Shown: in pieces, positions 17,022-26,833 of the stretch
How positions within the stretch are numbered: the stretch's first letter is position 1
How the letters are laid out: each line of letters begins with the position of its first letter
Source: CAWJAP01 sp963834365
GTDB lineage: Bacteria > Acidobacteriota > Vicinamibacteria > Vicinamibacterales > Vicinamibacteraceae
DNA length: 64,000 nucleotides
Direction of reading: 5' to 3'
NCBI GenBank assembly: GCA_963834365.1
Contig: CAWIBS010000030.1
Coordinates: forward strand, 496,001 to 560,000
The notes under the pieces: generated by a model
The model's input: only the letters and a program-made list of their open reading frames with translations
The model's database searches: none
What the model was told of the DNA's origin: nothing
Program-made: the position numbers and the translations under genes

Positions 17022-19587
17022 ATGTCCGACACCCAATCCCGCATCCCGGTCAACATCGAAGACGAGATGAAGCGCTCGTACATGGATTACGCGATGAGCG
17101 TGATCATCGGGCGAGCGCTGCCCGACGTCAGGGACGGGCTCAAGCCGGCGCATCGCCGGGTGCTCTTTGCGATGCGCCAGATGGGCCTGGCGTCCAATCG
17201 GGCCTACCGCAAGTGCGCCGGCATCGTCGGCGAAGTCATCGGCAACTATCACCCGCACGGTGACGCCCCGGCCTACGACACGCTGGTCCGGCTCGCGCAG
17301 GACTTCAACATGCGGTACCCCCTGGTGGACGGCCAGGGGAACTTCGGGTCGATGGACGGCGACGCGGCTGCGGCGTACCGGTACACGGAGGCGCGTCTCG
17401 AAGCCCTTGCCGAGGCCATCATGGCCGACCTCGACAAGGAGACCGTCGACTTCGTCCCGAACTTCGACGAGCGCAAGGAAGAACCGACCGTCCTGCCGGC
17501 GCCGTTCCCGAATCTCCTGGTGAACGGATCCACCGGCATCGCGGTGGGGATGGCGACGAACATCCCGCCCCACAACATCCGCGAGGTCATCGACGCCGTG
17601 ATCGGGGTCATCGACCTGACGATGGCGGCCGAGGAGGCGCCCCGCAGCCAGGCCGACGTGCGGCTGGAGAAGCAGCGCCGCATCCTGCAGGCGCTGCCGG
17701 GTCCCGATTTCCCGGGCGGCGCCATCATCGTCGGCCGGGCCGGCATCCATTCGGCGTACACGACCGGGCGGGGGGCCGTCACGCTGCGCGCCAAGACCGA
17801 GATCGAGCCGATCGGCAAGACCGATCGGATGCAGATCGTCGTCACGGAGATTCCGTACCAGGTCAACAAGGCGCAGCTGCAGGAAAAGATCGCCGACCTC
17901 GTGCGCGAGAAGGTCATCGAGGGCATCTCCGACATCCGCGACGAATCGGATCGCCAGGGTGTCCGTGTGGTCATCGAGCTGAAGAAGGGCGAGGTGCCCG
18001 ATGTCGTGCTGAACAACCTGTTCAAGCACACGCAGCTCCAGACCACGTTCGGCGTGATCATGCTGGCGATTGTCGGCGGCCGGCCCCGGGTCCTGCCGCT
18101 GGTCGACCTGCTGGATCACTTCGTCGAGTTCCGCCGCGACGTCGTGCGCCGCCGCATCGAGTTCGAGCTCCGCAAGGCCGAAGCGCGGGCGCACATCCTC
18201 GAAGGGCTGAAGATCGCGCTCGACCACCTCGATGCGGTCATCCAGCTCATTCGCTCCGCGGCCAACCCCGGGGTGGCGCGCGACGGACTGATGCGCGAGT
18301 TCGGCCTGTCGCAGATTCAGGCGCAGGCCATCCTCGACATGCAGCTCCAGCGACTGACCGGGCTGGAGCGGCAGAAGATTGTCGATGAGCTGACCGGCCT
18401 GCTGAAGGAGATCGAGCGGCTGCGGACCATTCTCGGGAGCCGCAAGCTGCTCATGGGCATCGTCGTCACCGAGCTGCGGCAGATCCAGGAGCGCTTCGGC
18501 GACGCGCGTCGCACCGAGATCATCGAGGATCCGGGCGAGATTCGCATCGAGGATCTGATCGCCGAGGAAGACATGGCGATCACGGTGAGCAACACCGGCT
18601 ACATCAAGCGGACGTCGCTCACGTCGTACCGGCAGCAGCAGCGCGGCGGCAAGGGCCGGCGCGGCATGGATCTGCGCGAGGAGGACTTCGTCAGCCACCT
18701 CTTCGTCGCGTCCACACACGCCTACATCATGATCTTCTCGGATCGCGGCCGGGCATACTGGCTGAAGGTCTATGAGATTCCCGACGTCGGCCCGGCGAAC
18801 CGCGGCAAGGCGATCGTGAACCTGGTCTCGATGGAACCGGGCGAGAAGATCGCCGCCCTCGTCGCCGTCCGCGAGTTCCCGGCCGACGAAGACGAGCGGT
18901 TCATCGTCATGGGGACGCCGGAAGGGCGTGGTGAAGAAGACCGACCTGCGTGCCTACGCCAACCCCCGCGTCGGCGGCATCATCGCGATGGGTGTCGAGG
19001 ACGATGATGCGGTGATTGCCGTGCAGCTCACCGATGGCGGGAGCGAAGTGCTGATCGGGACTCGCCAGGGCCAGGCGATTCGCTTCGAGGAGACCGACGC
19101 GCGGGCGATGGGCCGCACGGCCTACGGGGTCCGCGGCATCGCGCTCCGGGAGGGCGACGAAGTCGTGGCGATGGAGGTCGTCAAGCCTGGCGGCACGGTC
19201 CTGACGGTGACGGCCAACGGCTACGGCAAGCGGACCTCCCTGGACGAGTACCGCCTGCAATCGCGCGGCGGCTACGGCATCATCAACATCCAGACGAGCG
19301 ACCGGAATGGCGCAGTCGTGGGCATCACCTACGTGTCGGACGAGCACGAGTTGATGGTGATCACGCAGCAGGGCCAGACGCTGCGGATGCACGCCACCGA
19401 CGTGCGCGCGATTGGTCGCGCCACGCAGGGCGTGCGGCTGATCGGCGTCGCCGAGGGTGATTCGGTGGTGTCGGTCGTGCGCGTCGAGGATCAGAACGGC
19501 GGCGACGACACGGCAGCGGATGGTTCGGACGTGACCGGGGAGCCCGGGGACGGCGAGCCGGAGAACGAGACTCCGCCTGAAGAGTAG
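17022..19587 (+). CDS. gyrA: DNA gyrase subunit A (frame change inside)
   Basis: DNA-cleaving subunit of gyrase. N-terminal winged-helix/tower domains contain IEDEMKRSYMDYAMSVIIGRALPDVRDGLKPAHRRVLFAM, the active-site region EARLEALAE (in AAAYRYTEARL the Tyr precedes TEARL as usual) and KCAGIVGEVIGNYHPHGDAPAYDTLVR (QRDR). The C-terminal pinwheel has the GyrA-box-like QQQRGGKGRRGMD. Near 18925 one extra base (GGAAGGGCGTGGTG) shifts the frame; it resumes as VVKKTDLRAYANPRVGGIIAMGV. The acidic tail ends near 19587. About 855 residues, normal. QRDR positions 83/87-equivalents read H-P-H-G-D-A-P-A-Y-D. Confidence 0.96.
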
Positions 19588-19610
19588 TCAGTGCCGGACC
19601 TGGCAGTCCT

Positions 19611-19696
19611 CGTAGTGTCCGGCTTCAGCTAGTTCCGTAGTGTCCGGCTTCAGCCGGACCTGGTAGCACGCCGTAGTCCCCAGCTTCAGCCGGACC
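19611..19696. repeat. Three tandem-like copies of dispersed repeat family A
   Basis: Copies at 19611-19629 (truncated), 19635-19659 (complete) and 19671-19696 (diverged) of a 25-bp unit that starts CGTAGTGTCCGGCTTCAGCC and contains the hairpin GTCCGGC-TTCA-GCCGGAC. They fill the gap between the convergent ends of gyrA and pcrA. Other complete copies lie at 28953 and 51709, also between convergent genes. Likely act as two-way terminators or REP-like elements (inference). Confidence 0.8.
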
Positions 19697-19712
19697 GCGC
19701 CGGCCGCTGTCG

Positions 19713-21998
19713 TCACACCGGCTCCAACCGAGCGAACCTGGCAATCAGTTTCTTCCGCCCCACTGACGAGAAGCGGACCGTGAGCTTCGTGTCCGCGTCC
19801 GCCGGCTCGACGCTGAGCACCGTGCCGACGCCGAACGTCGGGTGGCGCACCCGGAGCCCCGGGCGCAGATCGGGCGAGGACTGGTCCTCGTCTTCGTACC
19901 GGTAGCCCTGTGTCGGCTTGTCGCGCACCGAGTCCGGGGGCTTCCGGCTCGCCTGCGCATACGGATTCACGCGCATCTCGTAGGCGGCAGGCCTGCGGCT
20001 GGCGTAGGCGAGCGTCGGCGACTCGATGCACTGCAGCAACTCCTGCGGGAGCTCGCCGAGAAAGCGGGAGGGCTCGGTGGGTTGGTACTCGCCGAAGATG
20101 CGGCGTCTCGCGGCGCTTGCCAGGTACAGCCGGCGCTCGGCGCGCGTGATGCCGACGTAGCAGAGCCGCCGCTCTTCCTCCATCTCGTTCGGATCGTCCA
20201 GCGCGCGGCTGTGCGGGAACAGCTTCTCTTCCATGCCCGGGATGATGACCGCCGGGAACTCGAGCCCCTTGGCCGCGTGCATCGTCATCAGCCAGACGCG
20301 GGCGCGTTCGGAACCCGAGGCTTCGTCGGCTTCCGACAACAGCGACAAGCGGTCCACGAAGCCGCCGAGCGACGCGCCGTCCTCGCGCGCCTCGTACTCG
20401 CGGGCGGCAGAGACCAGCTCGGCGAGGTTCGCGAGACGCTCGCGCGCCTCTTCGGACTGCTCTTCCTGGAGATCCTGAAAGTAGCCTGCGCGCTCGAGCG
20501 TGCGCTCGATGGTGGCGCCGATCGACTGGTCGGGCTCGCGGTTCTGCGATGAGAGATCCGTGATGAGATCCACGAAGGCCTTGAGCGACGCGTGCGCGCG
20601 CGGGGCCAGGCGCCGGCCGGCGAGCAGGTGCTCGGCTCGCGCCCACAGCGACCGCTTCTCGCTGACCGCGAAGAGACCGGCCTGGCCGAGTGGCGGCAGC
20701 CCGTCCTGCCCCGCCGGATCGGCCTGCTCGATCGCGTCGATGACCGCCTTGCCGATTCCGCGCGGCGGCGTGTTCACCACGCGGCGGAAACTGACATCGT
20801 CATGCGGGTTGATCAGGAGCTTGAGATACGCCAGGGTGTCCTTGATCTCCTTGCGCTCGTAGAACCGCACGCCGCCGACGATGCGGTACGGCAGCCCTTC
20901 GCGCGTCAGCGCGTCTTCGATCGCCCGCGACTGTGCGTTGATCCGGTAGAGCACCGCCACCGTGGCGCTCGCATCATCGGCGAGCTCGGCACGAATCGAC
21001 CGGAGGACGAAGTCGGCTTCCTCGATCTCGTCCGCCGCGTGGCAGTAGGTGATGAGGTCACCACCCGCGCGATCGGTCCAGAGCCGCTTCTCCTTCCGTT
21101 GCTTGTTCCGGCTGATGACGGCCGACGCCGCATCGAGGATGACCTGGGTCGAACGGTAGTTGCGCTCGAGCCTCACCAGCCGCGCATTGGGGTAGTCGCG
21201 CTCGAAATCGAGGATGTTGTTGAGGTCGGCGCCACGCCACTTGTAGATCGACTGATCGGGGTCGCCGACGACGGCGAGGTTCCCGTGGACGGAGGCCAGC
21301 TGGCGGATGAGCAGGTACTGCGGCCTGTTGGTGTCCTGATACTCGTCGATCATCACGAATCGGAACCGTTTGGCGTAGCGTTCCCGCGTCGCGGCCGACC
21401 GGTCGAACAACTCGACGGTCTTGAGCAGCAGGTCGTCGAAGTCCACGGCGCCGCTCTCCCGGAGCAGCTCGAGATACCGGGCGTAGACCTTGGCGATCTG
21501 CTCGTCCCGGTAGCTCCAGCCGGTTTCCGCCAGCGCGCCCGGCGACTCCATGCGGTTCTTCGCCTGGCTGATGCTTGCGAGCGCAAGGCGCGGCGGGACC
21601 AGCTTGTCGTCCACATGCAGGTCGCGCATCGCCTGCTTCACGGCGGCTGCCTGATCGGACGAGTCGTAGATGACGAAGTCGCGCGAGAGCCCGATCGCCG
21701 GCCCTTCGCGCCGGAGCAGCCGCGCGCACAAGGCGTGAAACGTGGAGATCCAGAGCTTCCGGCGATCCGAGCCGAGCAGGCCCGCCACGCGCGATCGCAT
21801 CTCCTCGGCGGCCTTGTTGGTGAACGTGACCGCGAGCACCTCATCGTCGCCGGCGAACCCTCCGCCAATGAGGTACGCGATGCGAAACGCGATCACCCGC
21901 GTCTTGCCCGAGCCTGCACCCGCGAGGATGAGGAGCGGTCCCTCGGTTTGCTCGACCGCGTCACGCTGCTCGGGGTTCAGGTTGTTGAGAAAGTCCAT
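19713..21998 (-). CDS. pcrA: ATP-dependent DNA helicase PcrA/UvrD (superfamily I)
   Basis: 3'-5' helicase for repair and replication restart. 761 residues, intact. Motif I LAGAGSGKTRVIAFRIAYL, Ia VTFTNKAAEEMRSRV, motif II IDEYQDTNRPQYLLIRQLA, motif III VGDPDQSIYKWRGAD, motif IV LERNYRS, motif V VWLMTMHAAKGLEFPAVIIPGMEE, motif VI EERRLCYVGITRAERRLYL. The C terminus (PDLRPGLRVRHPTFGVGTVLSVEPAD ... RKKLIARFARLEPV) is the Tudor-like RNA-polymerase-binding domain seen in PcrA/UvrD. The 5' flank is an octamer repeat array. Convergent with gyrA. Confidence 0.95.
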   Translation of the reverse strand: MDFLNNLNPEQRDAVEQTEGPLLILAGAGSGKTRVIAFRIAYLIGGGFAGDDEVLAVTFTNKAAEEMRSRVAGLLGSDRRKLWISTFHALCARLLRREGPAIGLSRDFVIYDSSDQAAAVKQAMRDLHVDDKLVPPRLALASISQAKNRMESPGALAETGWSYRDEQIAKVYARYLELLRESGAVDFDDLLLKTVELFDRSAATRERYAKRFRFVMIDEYQDTNRPQYLLIRQLASVHGNLAVVGDPDQSIYKWRGADLNNILDFERDYPNARLVRLERNYRSTQVILDAASAVISRNKQRKEKRLWTDRAGGDLITYCHAADEIEEADFVLRSIRAELADDASATVAVLYRINAQSRAIEDALTREGLPYRIVGGVRFYERKEIKDTLAYLKLLINPHDDVSFRRVVNTPPRGIGKAVIDAIEQADPAGQDGLPPLGQAGLFAVSEKRSLWARAEHLLAGRRLAPRAHASLKAFVDLITDLSSQNREPDQSIGATIERTLERAGYFQDLQEEQSEEARERLANLAELVSAAREYEAREDGASLGGFVDRLSLLSEADEASGSERARVWLMTMHAAKGLEFPAVIIPGMEEKLFPHSRALDDPNEMEEERRLCYVGITRAERRLYLASAARRRIFGEYQPTEPSRFLGELPQELLQCIESPTLAYASRRPAAYEMRVNPYAQASRKPPDSVRDKPTQGYRYEDEDQSSPDLRPGLRVRHPTFGVGTVLSVEPADADTKLTVRFSSVGRKKLIARFARLEPV

Positions 21999-22004
21999 GC
22001 TGGA

Positions 22005-22060
22005 GCGACTGGGCGACTGGGCGACTGGGCGACTGGGCGACTGGGCGACTGGGCGACTGG
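22005..22060. repeat. Seven perfect copies of an 8-bp unit (GCGACTGG)
   Basis: Seven uninterrupted copies of GCGACTGG begin 7 bases upstream of the pcrA start codon and occupy the place where its promoter or ribosome site should be. A degenerate inverted version (GTCGCC, ATCGCCCAGTCCGCC) lies at 22619-22644 between the four-helix-bundle gene and glmS. Copy number is expected to vary between strains by slippage. Confidence 0.9.
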
Positions 22061-22168
22061 GCGGCGGCTTCCGTCAGCCTTTGGAGTATAGCAATCAGCC
22101 CGGCGGCGATTCAGGATCGCTTCTTGCTCGATCGATCCCGTTCGTCACGCACGATCGAGGAGCAATCG

Positions 22169-22564
22169 ATGGATGAGGGGCCTCGACAGCCGCCCAACAG
22201 CGGAAACTGCAACACCGTCGAGCAGACGCAGGGCGAAATTCGCAGTTACCGGGACTTGCTCGTCTGGCAGGATTCGATGGAGCTCGTCGTCGAAGTCTAC
22301 CGCGCGACCGAGCGGTTTCCCTCGGCGGAGGTTTACGGTTTGCGTCGTCAGATCCGAGACGCGGCGACCTCGGTTCCGGCCAACATTGCGGAAGGCCATC
22401 GACGGCGCGGCAGCAAATCCTATTTGGCCTTCGTGAGCAACGCGGCCGGATCCCACGCGGAGTTGGAAACACACCTCGAACTCGCGCGACGGCTCGAACC
22501 TGATCGACGCCTCGAGCGCACGCAAAGCTCACCCGTCGTTGCGATTGCGTTGGACGCCTACTGA
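22169..22564 (+). CDS. Four-helix-bundle protein of the 23S-rRNA-intervening-sequence family (3' end damaged)
   Basis: Start ATG at 22169 has GGAG 8 bases upstream. The family signature is plain: SYRDLLVWQDSMELVVEVYRATERFPSAEVYGLRRQIRDAATSVPANIAEGHRRRGSKSYLAFVSNAAGSHAELETHLELARRL. These ~120-residue proteins fold as four helices and form pentamers; their function is unknown. After ELARRL the frame appears lost near 22500: the next frame reads NLIDASS and a third gives VGRLLTKL, the type of ending expected. It is the only plus-strand gene among pcrA, glmS and glmU and is flanked by octamer repeats in inverted orientation. Confidence 0.75.
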   Translation: MDEGPRQPPNSGNCNTVEQTQGEIRSYRDLLVWQDSMELVVEVYRATERFPSAEVYGLRRQIRDAATSVPANIAEGHRRRGSKSYLAFVSNAAGSHAELETHLELARRLEPDRRLERTQSSPVVAIALDAY

Positions 22565-22643
22565 CGAAACTCTTTTGCGGCGCTGATGAAGGCTGCCACT
22601 CGGTGAGCACATTCGCCCCAAGTCGCCTAATCGCCCAGTCCGC

Positions 22644-24494
22644 CTACTCCACTGTCACGCTCTTCGCCAGATTCCTCGGCTGATCGACGTCGCAGCCGCG
22701 TCGGACCGCGATGTGGTACGCGAGCAACTGGAGCGGAATGACCGTGACGATGGGCGCGAGCAGCGGCGGGCATTCGGGCAGCGGGATGCGCGAGTCGCGC
22801 ACGGGGTCGAGCACGGGATCGAGGCGGTCGTCGCCCTTCGTCACGAGCGCGATGACCATCCCGCCCCGTGCCTTGGCTTCCTGCACGTTGCCGAGCATCT
22901 TCTCGAAGACGGCGTCCTTGGGGGCGATGGCCACGACCGGCATCTTCTCGTCGATGAGCGCGATCGGGCCGTGCTTCATCTCGCCCGCCGGGTAGCCTTC
23001 GGCGTGGATGTAGGAGATTTCCTTCAGCTTGAGCGCGCCTTCGAGCGCGATCGGATACTGACGTCCGCGTCCCAGGAACAGGAAGTCGCTGCACTGGTAG
23101 CAGCGCTTCGCAATCTCCTCGATCTGCGGCTCGGTATGGAGGGCGTCCTCGAGGAGACGAGGCAGATGCGAGAGCGCCTCGAGGTGCGGGCGGATCTCGT
23201 CGGGCGAGAGCGTCTCCCGGGCCTGGGCGAGATAGAGCGCGAGGAGGTGAATGGCCACGAGCTGCGACGTGAACGCCTTGGTCGACGCGACGCCAATCTC
23301 GGGGCCGGCGTGCGTGTAGACCGTGCCTTCCGTTTCCCGCGTCGCCATGCTGCCGACGACGTTGCAGATCGACATGCTCCGCGCGCCCTTGGACTTGGCC
23401 TCGCGGAGCGCGGCCAGCGTGTCGGCCGTCTCGCCCGATTGCGTGATGATGACCGCCAGCGTGTGGGCGTCGACAATCGGGTCGCGATAGCGGTACTCGG
23501 AGCCGTAGTCGACCTCGACCGGCAGCCGCGCGAGCTCCTCGATGAGAAACTTCCCGATGAGCGCCGAGTGCCACGACGTGCCGCAGGCCAGCATCACGAC
23601 GCGCTTGATCGTGCGGAGGTCGGCCGTCGAAATCTTCATCTCGTCGAGGAACACCTGCCCGGTTTCCTCCGAGACGCGGCCGAGCACCGTCTCGCGGGCC
23701 GCCCAGGGCTGCTCGAAGATCTCCTTGAGCATGAAGTGCTTGTAGCCGCCCTTCTCCGCCATCACCGGGTCCCACAGCACGCGCTGCGGCGACCGGACGC
23801 GTTCGACGCCATCGAAGTCGGTGAAGGTGACTCCCGCGCGCGTCAACACGGCGATCTCGCGGTCTTCCAGGAACACGACGTCACGCGTGTGGCTGAGGAT
23901 CGCGGGAATGTCGGAGGCGACGAAATATTCGCCGTCGCCCATGCCGACGACAATCGGCGGCCCGTTGCGCACCGCGACGATCTTCTCGGGATCGTCGGCG
24001 GACATCAGGACGCACGCAAACAGGCCGCGCAGCCGCGAGAGCGCCTGCCGAACGGCTTCTTCGAGCGATCCCGCGCCGTTGCGCAGCGCGCGCGCCACCA
24101 GGTGCGCGACCACCTCGGTGTCGGTCTCGGACTGGAACTTGTGGCCCGCCGCCTGCAGCTCCTGCTTCACCTCGAGGTAGTTCTCGATGATGCCGTTGTG
24201 GACGACGACGGTCCGGCCGGAGTCGTCGCGATGCGGGTGCGCATTCTCCTCCGTGGGTCGTCCGTGGGTGGCCCACCGCGTGTGTCCGAGGCCGTAGTCT
24301 CCGGCAAGAGGGGCGCCGACCAGCGTCTCCTCGAGACGTGCGAGCTTGCCGGCGCTGCGCCGCACCTCGATGCCGCCATCGCGCACCACGGCCACGCCAG
24401 CCGAGTCGTACCCGCGATACTCGAGGCGGCGCAGTCCCTCGACGAGAACCGGAACGACCTGCTTGGCGCCGATGTAGCCGACGATACCGCACAT
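22644..24494 (-). CDS. glmS: Glutamine-fructose-6-phosphate aminotransferase (isomerizing)
   Basis: Makes glucosamine-6-phosphate, first step to UDP-GlcNAc for peptidoglycan and LPS. 616 residues, intact. N-terminal glutaminase starts MCGIVGYIGAKQVVPVLVEGLRRLEYRGYDSAGVAV with catalytic Cys2 and continues HTRWATHGRPTEENAHPH, VVHNGIIENYLEVK; two SIS domains carry ACGTSWHSALIGKF, SQSGETADTLAALREAK-type (here TQSGETADT) and the C-terminal LAKSVTVE. It lies 11 bp downstream of glmU and both feed the same pathway. No glmS ribozyme-like sequence was noticed. Confidence 0.97.
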   Translation of the reverse strand: MCGIVGYIGAKQVVPVLVEGLRRLEYRGYDSAGVAVVRDGGIEVRRSAGKLARLEETLVGAPLAGDYGLGHTRWATHGRPTEENAHPHRDDSGRTVVVHNGIIENYLEVKQELQAAGHKFQSETDTEVVAHLVARALRNGAGSLEEAVRQALSRLRGLFACVLMSADDPEKIVAVRNGPPIVVGMGDGEYFVASDIPAILSHTRDVVFLEDREIAVLTRAGVTFTDFDGVERVRSPQRVLWDPVMAEKGGYKHFMLKEIFEQPWAARETVLGRVSEETGQVFLDEMKISTADLRTIKRVVMLACGTSWHSALIGKFLIEELARLPVEVDYGSEYRYRDPIVDAHTLAVIITQSGETADTLAALREAKSKGARSMSICNVVGSMATRETEGTVYTHAGPEIGVASTKAFTSQLVAIHLLALYLAQARETLSPDEIRPHLEALSHLPRLLEDALHTEPQIEEIAKRCYQCSDFLFLGRGRQYPIALEGALKLKEISYIHAEGYPAGEMKHGPIALIDEKMPVVAIAPKDAVFEKMLGNVQEAKARGGMVIALVTKGDDRLDPVLDPVRDSRIPLPECPPLLAPIVTVIPLQLLAYHIAVRRGCDVDQPRNLAKSVTVE

Positions 24495-24505
24495 GTGTCA
24501 GGCCC

Positions 24506-25900
24506 CTACTTCACCGCGTTGAGCGCCGCCCGGCGGCGCTCGAGCCAGCCCGGCTTGTTCTCCTGCCGGCTGCGCGCGATCGCGAGCGACCCGGCCGGCA
24601 CGTCCTGCGTGATCGACGATCCGGCGGCCACGTAGGCGTTGGCGCCGATCCGGACGGGGGCCACGAGCTGCGAGTCGCTGCCGATGAACGCGCCGTCCTC
24701 GATGATCGTCTGGTGCTTCTTCTCGCCGTCGTAGTTGCACGTGATCGTGCCGGCGCCGACGTTGACCTTCGCGCCGATCGTCGCGTCGCCGAGGTAGGCG
24801 AGATGATTCGCCTTCGACCCCGCCCCGAACGTCGTCTTCTTGAGCTCCACGAAGCTGCCGATGTGGGCGCCGGTCTCGATGCGTGAGTCGGGCCTGATGT
24901 GCGCAAACGGTCCGATCACGGCCCCGGACGCCGCCGACGACTGCCGGATCAGGCAGGAGTCGAGGATCGTCACATCGTCGGCGAGCGTCGTGTCCACCAG
25001 CCGCACGCCGGCGCGGATCTCGCACCGCGCGCCAATCCGCGTCCGGCCTTCGAGGAAGACGTTGGGATAGATGACCGTGTCCCGCCCGATCTCCACCTCC
25101 GGTCCGATCCAGACCGCCGGCGGATCGATCAGCGTCACCCCGGCCGCCATGTGCGCGCGATTGCGCTCGTCGCGGACGCTCGCGTTCATCTCGGCCAGCT
25201 CCTGTCGCGTGTTCACGCCGCGCAGCTCCGCGGGATCGTCGAGGCAGAGGGCCTCGACCTTCCGCCCATCCTTCCGGAAGATGCCGACGAGATCGGGCAG
25301 GTAGTACTCGCCCTGGTCATTTGCGGTGCCGATGCGCCGCAGCGCGTCGAAGAGCCCGCCGAGCGCGAACGCGTAGATGCCGCTGTTGAACTCGGTGATT
25401 GCACGCTCCTCCGGGGTCGCGTCACGCTCTTCGACGATCCGCTCCAGCTGATCACCGTTCCGGACGATGCGGCCGAGGCCGACGGGGTTGTCGAGGTGGG
25501 CGGTGAGGACCGTGGCGGCGGCGTTCGACGCCTGGTGGTGCGCCACCAGCCGGGACACGGTTTGGCGCGAGAGCAGGGGAACATCGCCGTACAGGAGAAC
25601 GACCGTGCCCGATTGACCTTCGAGGGCCGGCTCCGCCTGGAGCAGGGCATGACCCGTCCCGAGCTGCGGCTCCTGGAGTGCCGTAGTGACGCCAGGGAAC
25701 CGTGTCGCTATGGCGCTCACGTTCTCGGCCATATGACCGACAATGACCGTCGTGGTGACCGGCTTGAAGGTGGCGGCAGTCCGGAGCGCAGCGAGCAACA
25801 TCGGCTCGCCGCCGATTGGATGCAGGACCTTGGGGAGATCCGACTTCATGCGGGTCCCCTTGCCGGCGGCCAGCACGACGAAATGGAGGGCGGTGGACAT
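24506..25900 (-). CDS. glmU: Bifunctional UDP-N-acetylglucosamine pyrophosphorylase / glucosamine-1-phosphate N-acetyltransferase
   Basis: Last two steps to UDP-GlcNAc. 464 residues, intact. N-terminal uridyltransferase: FVVLAAGKGTRMKSDLPKVLHPIGGEPML, QEPQLGTGHALLQAEPAL and YGDVPLL. C-terminal left-handed beta helix shows hexapeptide repeats and the acetyltransferase signatures IGPFAHIRPDS, FVELKKTTFGAGSKANHLAYLGDATIG and NVGAGTITCNYDGEKKHQT. ATG at 25900 was chosen because this is the first residue of the canonical AAGKGTRM domain; the same frame is open further upstream only because of the rsmI frame fault. Five bp separate it from the rsmI stop. Confidence 0.97.
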   Translation of the reverse strand: MSTALHFVVLAAGKGTRMKSDLPKVLHPIGGEPMLLAALRTAATFKPVTTTVIVGHMAENVSAIATRFPGVTTALQEPQLGTGHALLQAEPALEGQSGTVVLLYGDVPLLSRQTVSRLVAHHQASNAAATVLTAHLDNPVGLGRIVRNGDQLERIVEERDATPEERAITEFNSGIYAFALGGLFDALRRIGTANDQGEYYLPDLVGIFRKDGRKVEALCLDDPAELRGVNTRQELAEMNASVRDERNRAHMAAGVTLIDPPAVWIGPEVEIGRDTVIYPNVFLEGRTRIGARCEIRAGVRLVDTTLADDVTILDSCLIRQSSAASGAVIGPFAHIRPDSRIETGAHIGSFVELKKTTFGAGSKANHLAYLGDATIGAKVNVGAGTITCNYDGEKKHQTIIEDGAFIGSDSQLVAPVRIGANAYVAAGSSITQDVPAGSLAIARSRQENKPGWLERRRAALNAVK

Positions 25901-25905
25901 GGGGA

Positions 25906-26788
25906 TCAATCGTGGGCCGCTGCGAGCTTGCCCCGCTCGGCCGCGGAGTACGTATCGCGTGTGGTCTGACCCAGTCGGCGGGCCAGGCGAGTCACGTGCT
26001 TCACGTCGGCCGAGCCCTGATTCTGTCATATGACAGAGCTCGCGCCAGGTCTGGAGATCCGAAATGGATTCGGGCGCCTCGCTGGACGCCTCGCTAGCGG
26101 GCTTCGCAGGAAACAGGAGGGTCACCTCGCCGATCTTGTCCCGGATTCGAAACTGCTCGATCGCCTCTTTGACGGTCGTGTCGAGGATCTCCTCGTGGAT
26201 CTTGGTCAATTCGCGGCAGACGACCAGCGGCCGATCGCCGAGGACGTCCAGCACATCCTCCAACGTATGAACGAGGCGGTGGGGCGCCTCGAACACGACC
26301 AGCGCGACATCGTTGCGACCGTGGCGCTCCAGCCACTCACGCCGTGCCGCCTTCTTCTTGGGCGGAAACCCCAAATACAGGAACTCCCCGTCAACCACGC
26401 CGGAGCCGGCAAGCGCCGCCATCACCGCCGAGGGACCCGGAATCGGTTCCACACGCAGGCCGCGCTGCCGCGCTTCCTGGATCAGGATCAGCCCCGGATC
26501 GGAGACGACCGGAGTGCCGGCGTCGGTGACGAGGGCGATATGCTCGCCGGCCGTCAGCCGGGCGATGATTGCCGACGTCCGCGCCCGCTCGTTGTGCTCG
26601 TGGAGGCTCGTGAGCCGCGTCGTGATCCCGAAGTGCTTGAGCAGGCGGCTCGTGTGCCGGGTGTCTTCGGCCGCGATGAGATCGGCTTCCCGCAGGATCC
26701 GGAGACCCCGAAGCGTCATGTCCTCGAGGTTGCCGATGGGCGTGGACACGACGGAGAGTGTCCCGGTCGAGCTCGGCGAGGGGGGCAT
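25906..26788 (-). CDS. rsmI: 16S rRNA (cytidine1402-2'-O)-methyltransferase (frame change near C terminus)
   Basis: Tetrapyrrole-methylase-fold enzyme that 2'-O-methylates C1402. Signatures: LSVVSTPIGNLEDMTLRGLRILREADLIAAEDTRHTSRLLKHFGI, ALVTDAGTPVVSDPGLILIQEAR, PIPGPSAVMAALAGSGV, and FEAPHRLVHTLEDVLDVLGDRPLVVCRELTKIHEE. Near 25995 one extra C (GAAGCACGTG) shifts the frame; the real end reads VTRLARRLGQTTRDTYSAAERGKLAAAHD and stops at 25906, 5 bp from glmU. ATG at 26788 is chosen; a TACAAT box lies about 33 bases upstream and would make any earlier start unlikely. Confidence 0.92.
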
Positions 26789-26833
26789 GGCGTCGAGACG
26801 CGTTCCAGGTGTGGTCGCGTATTGTACCATCTG

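Noticed and set aside
16923..18719. Open frame of nearly 600 codons antisense to gyrA
   Set aside because: Composition is Arg/Asp/His/Leu/Val-rich as expected for the mirror of high-GC codons, no domain is visible, and gyrA is certain on the other strand.
22005..22060. Short regular repeats as a possible CRISPR array
   Set aside because: Units are 8 bp with no spacers and no cas genes nearby; it is a simple tandem repeat.
20592..22091. About 500-codon open frame antisense to pcrA that runs into the octamer array
   Set aside because: Mirror frame of an intact helicase; the repeated GDWATGRL end is only the translated octamer array.
22713..24635. 640-codon open frame antisense to glmS
   Set aside because: Mirror of an intact, conserved glmS; low-complexity composition and no ribosome site.
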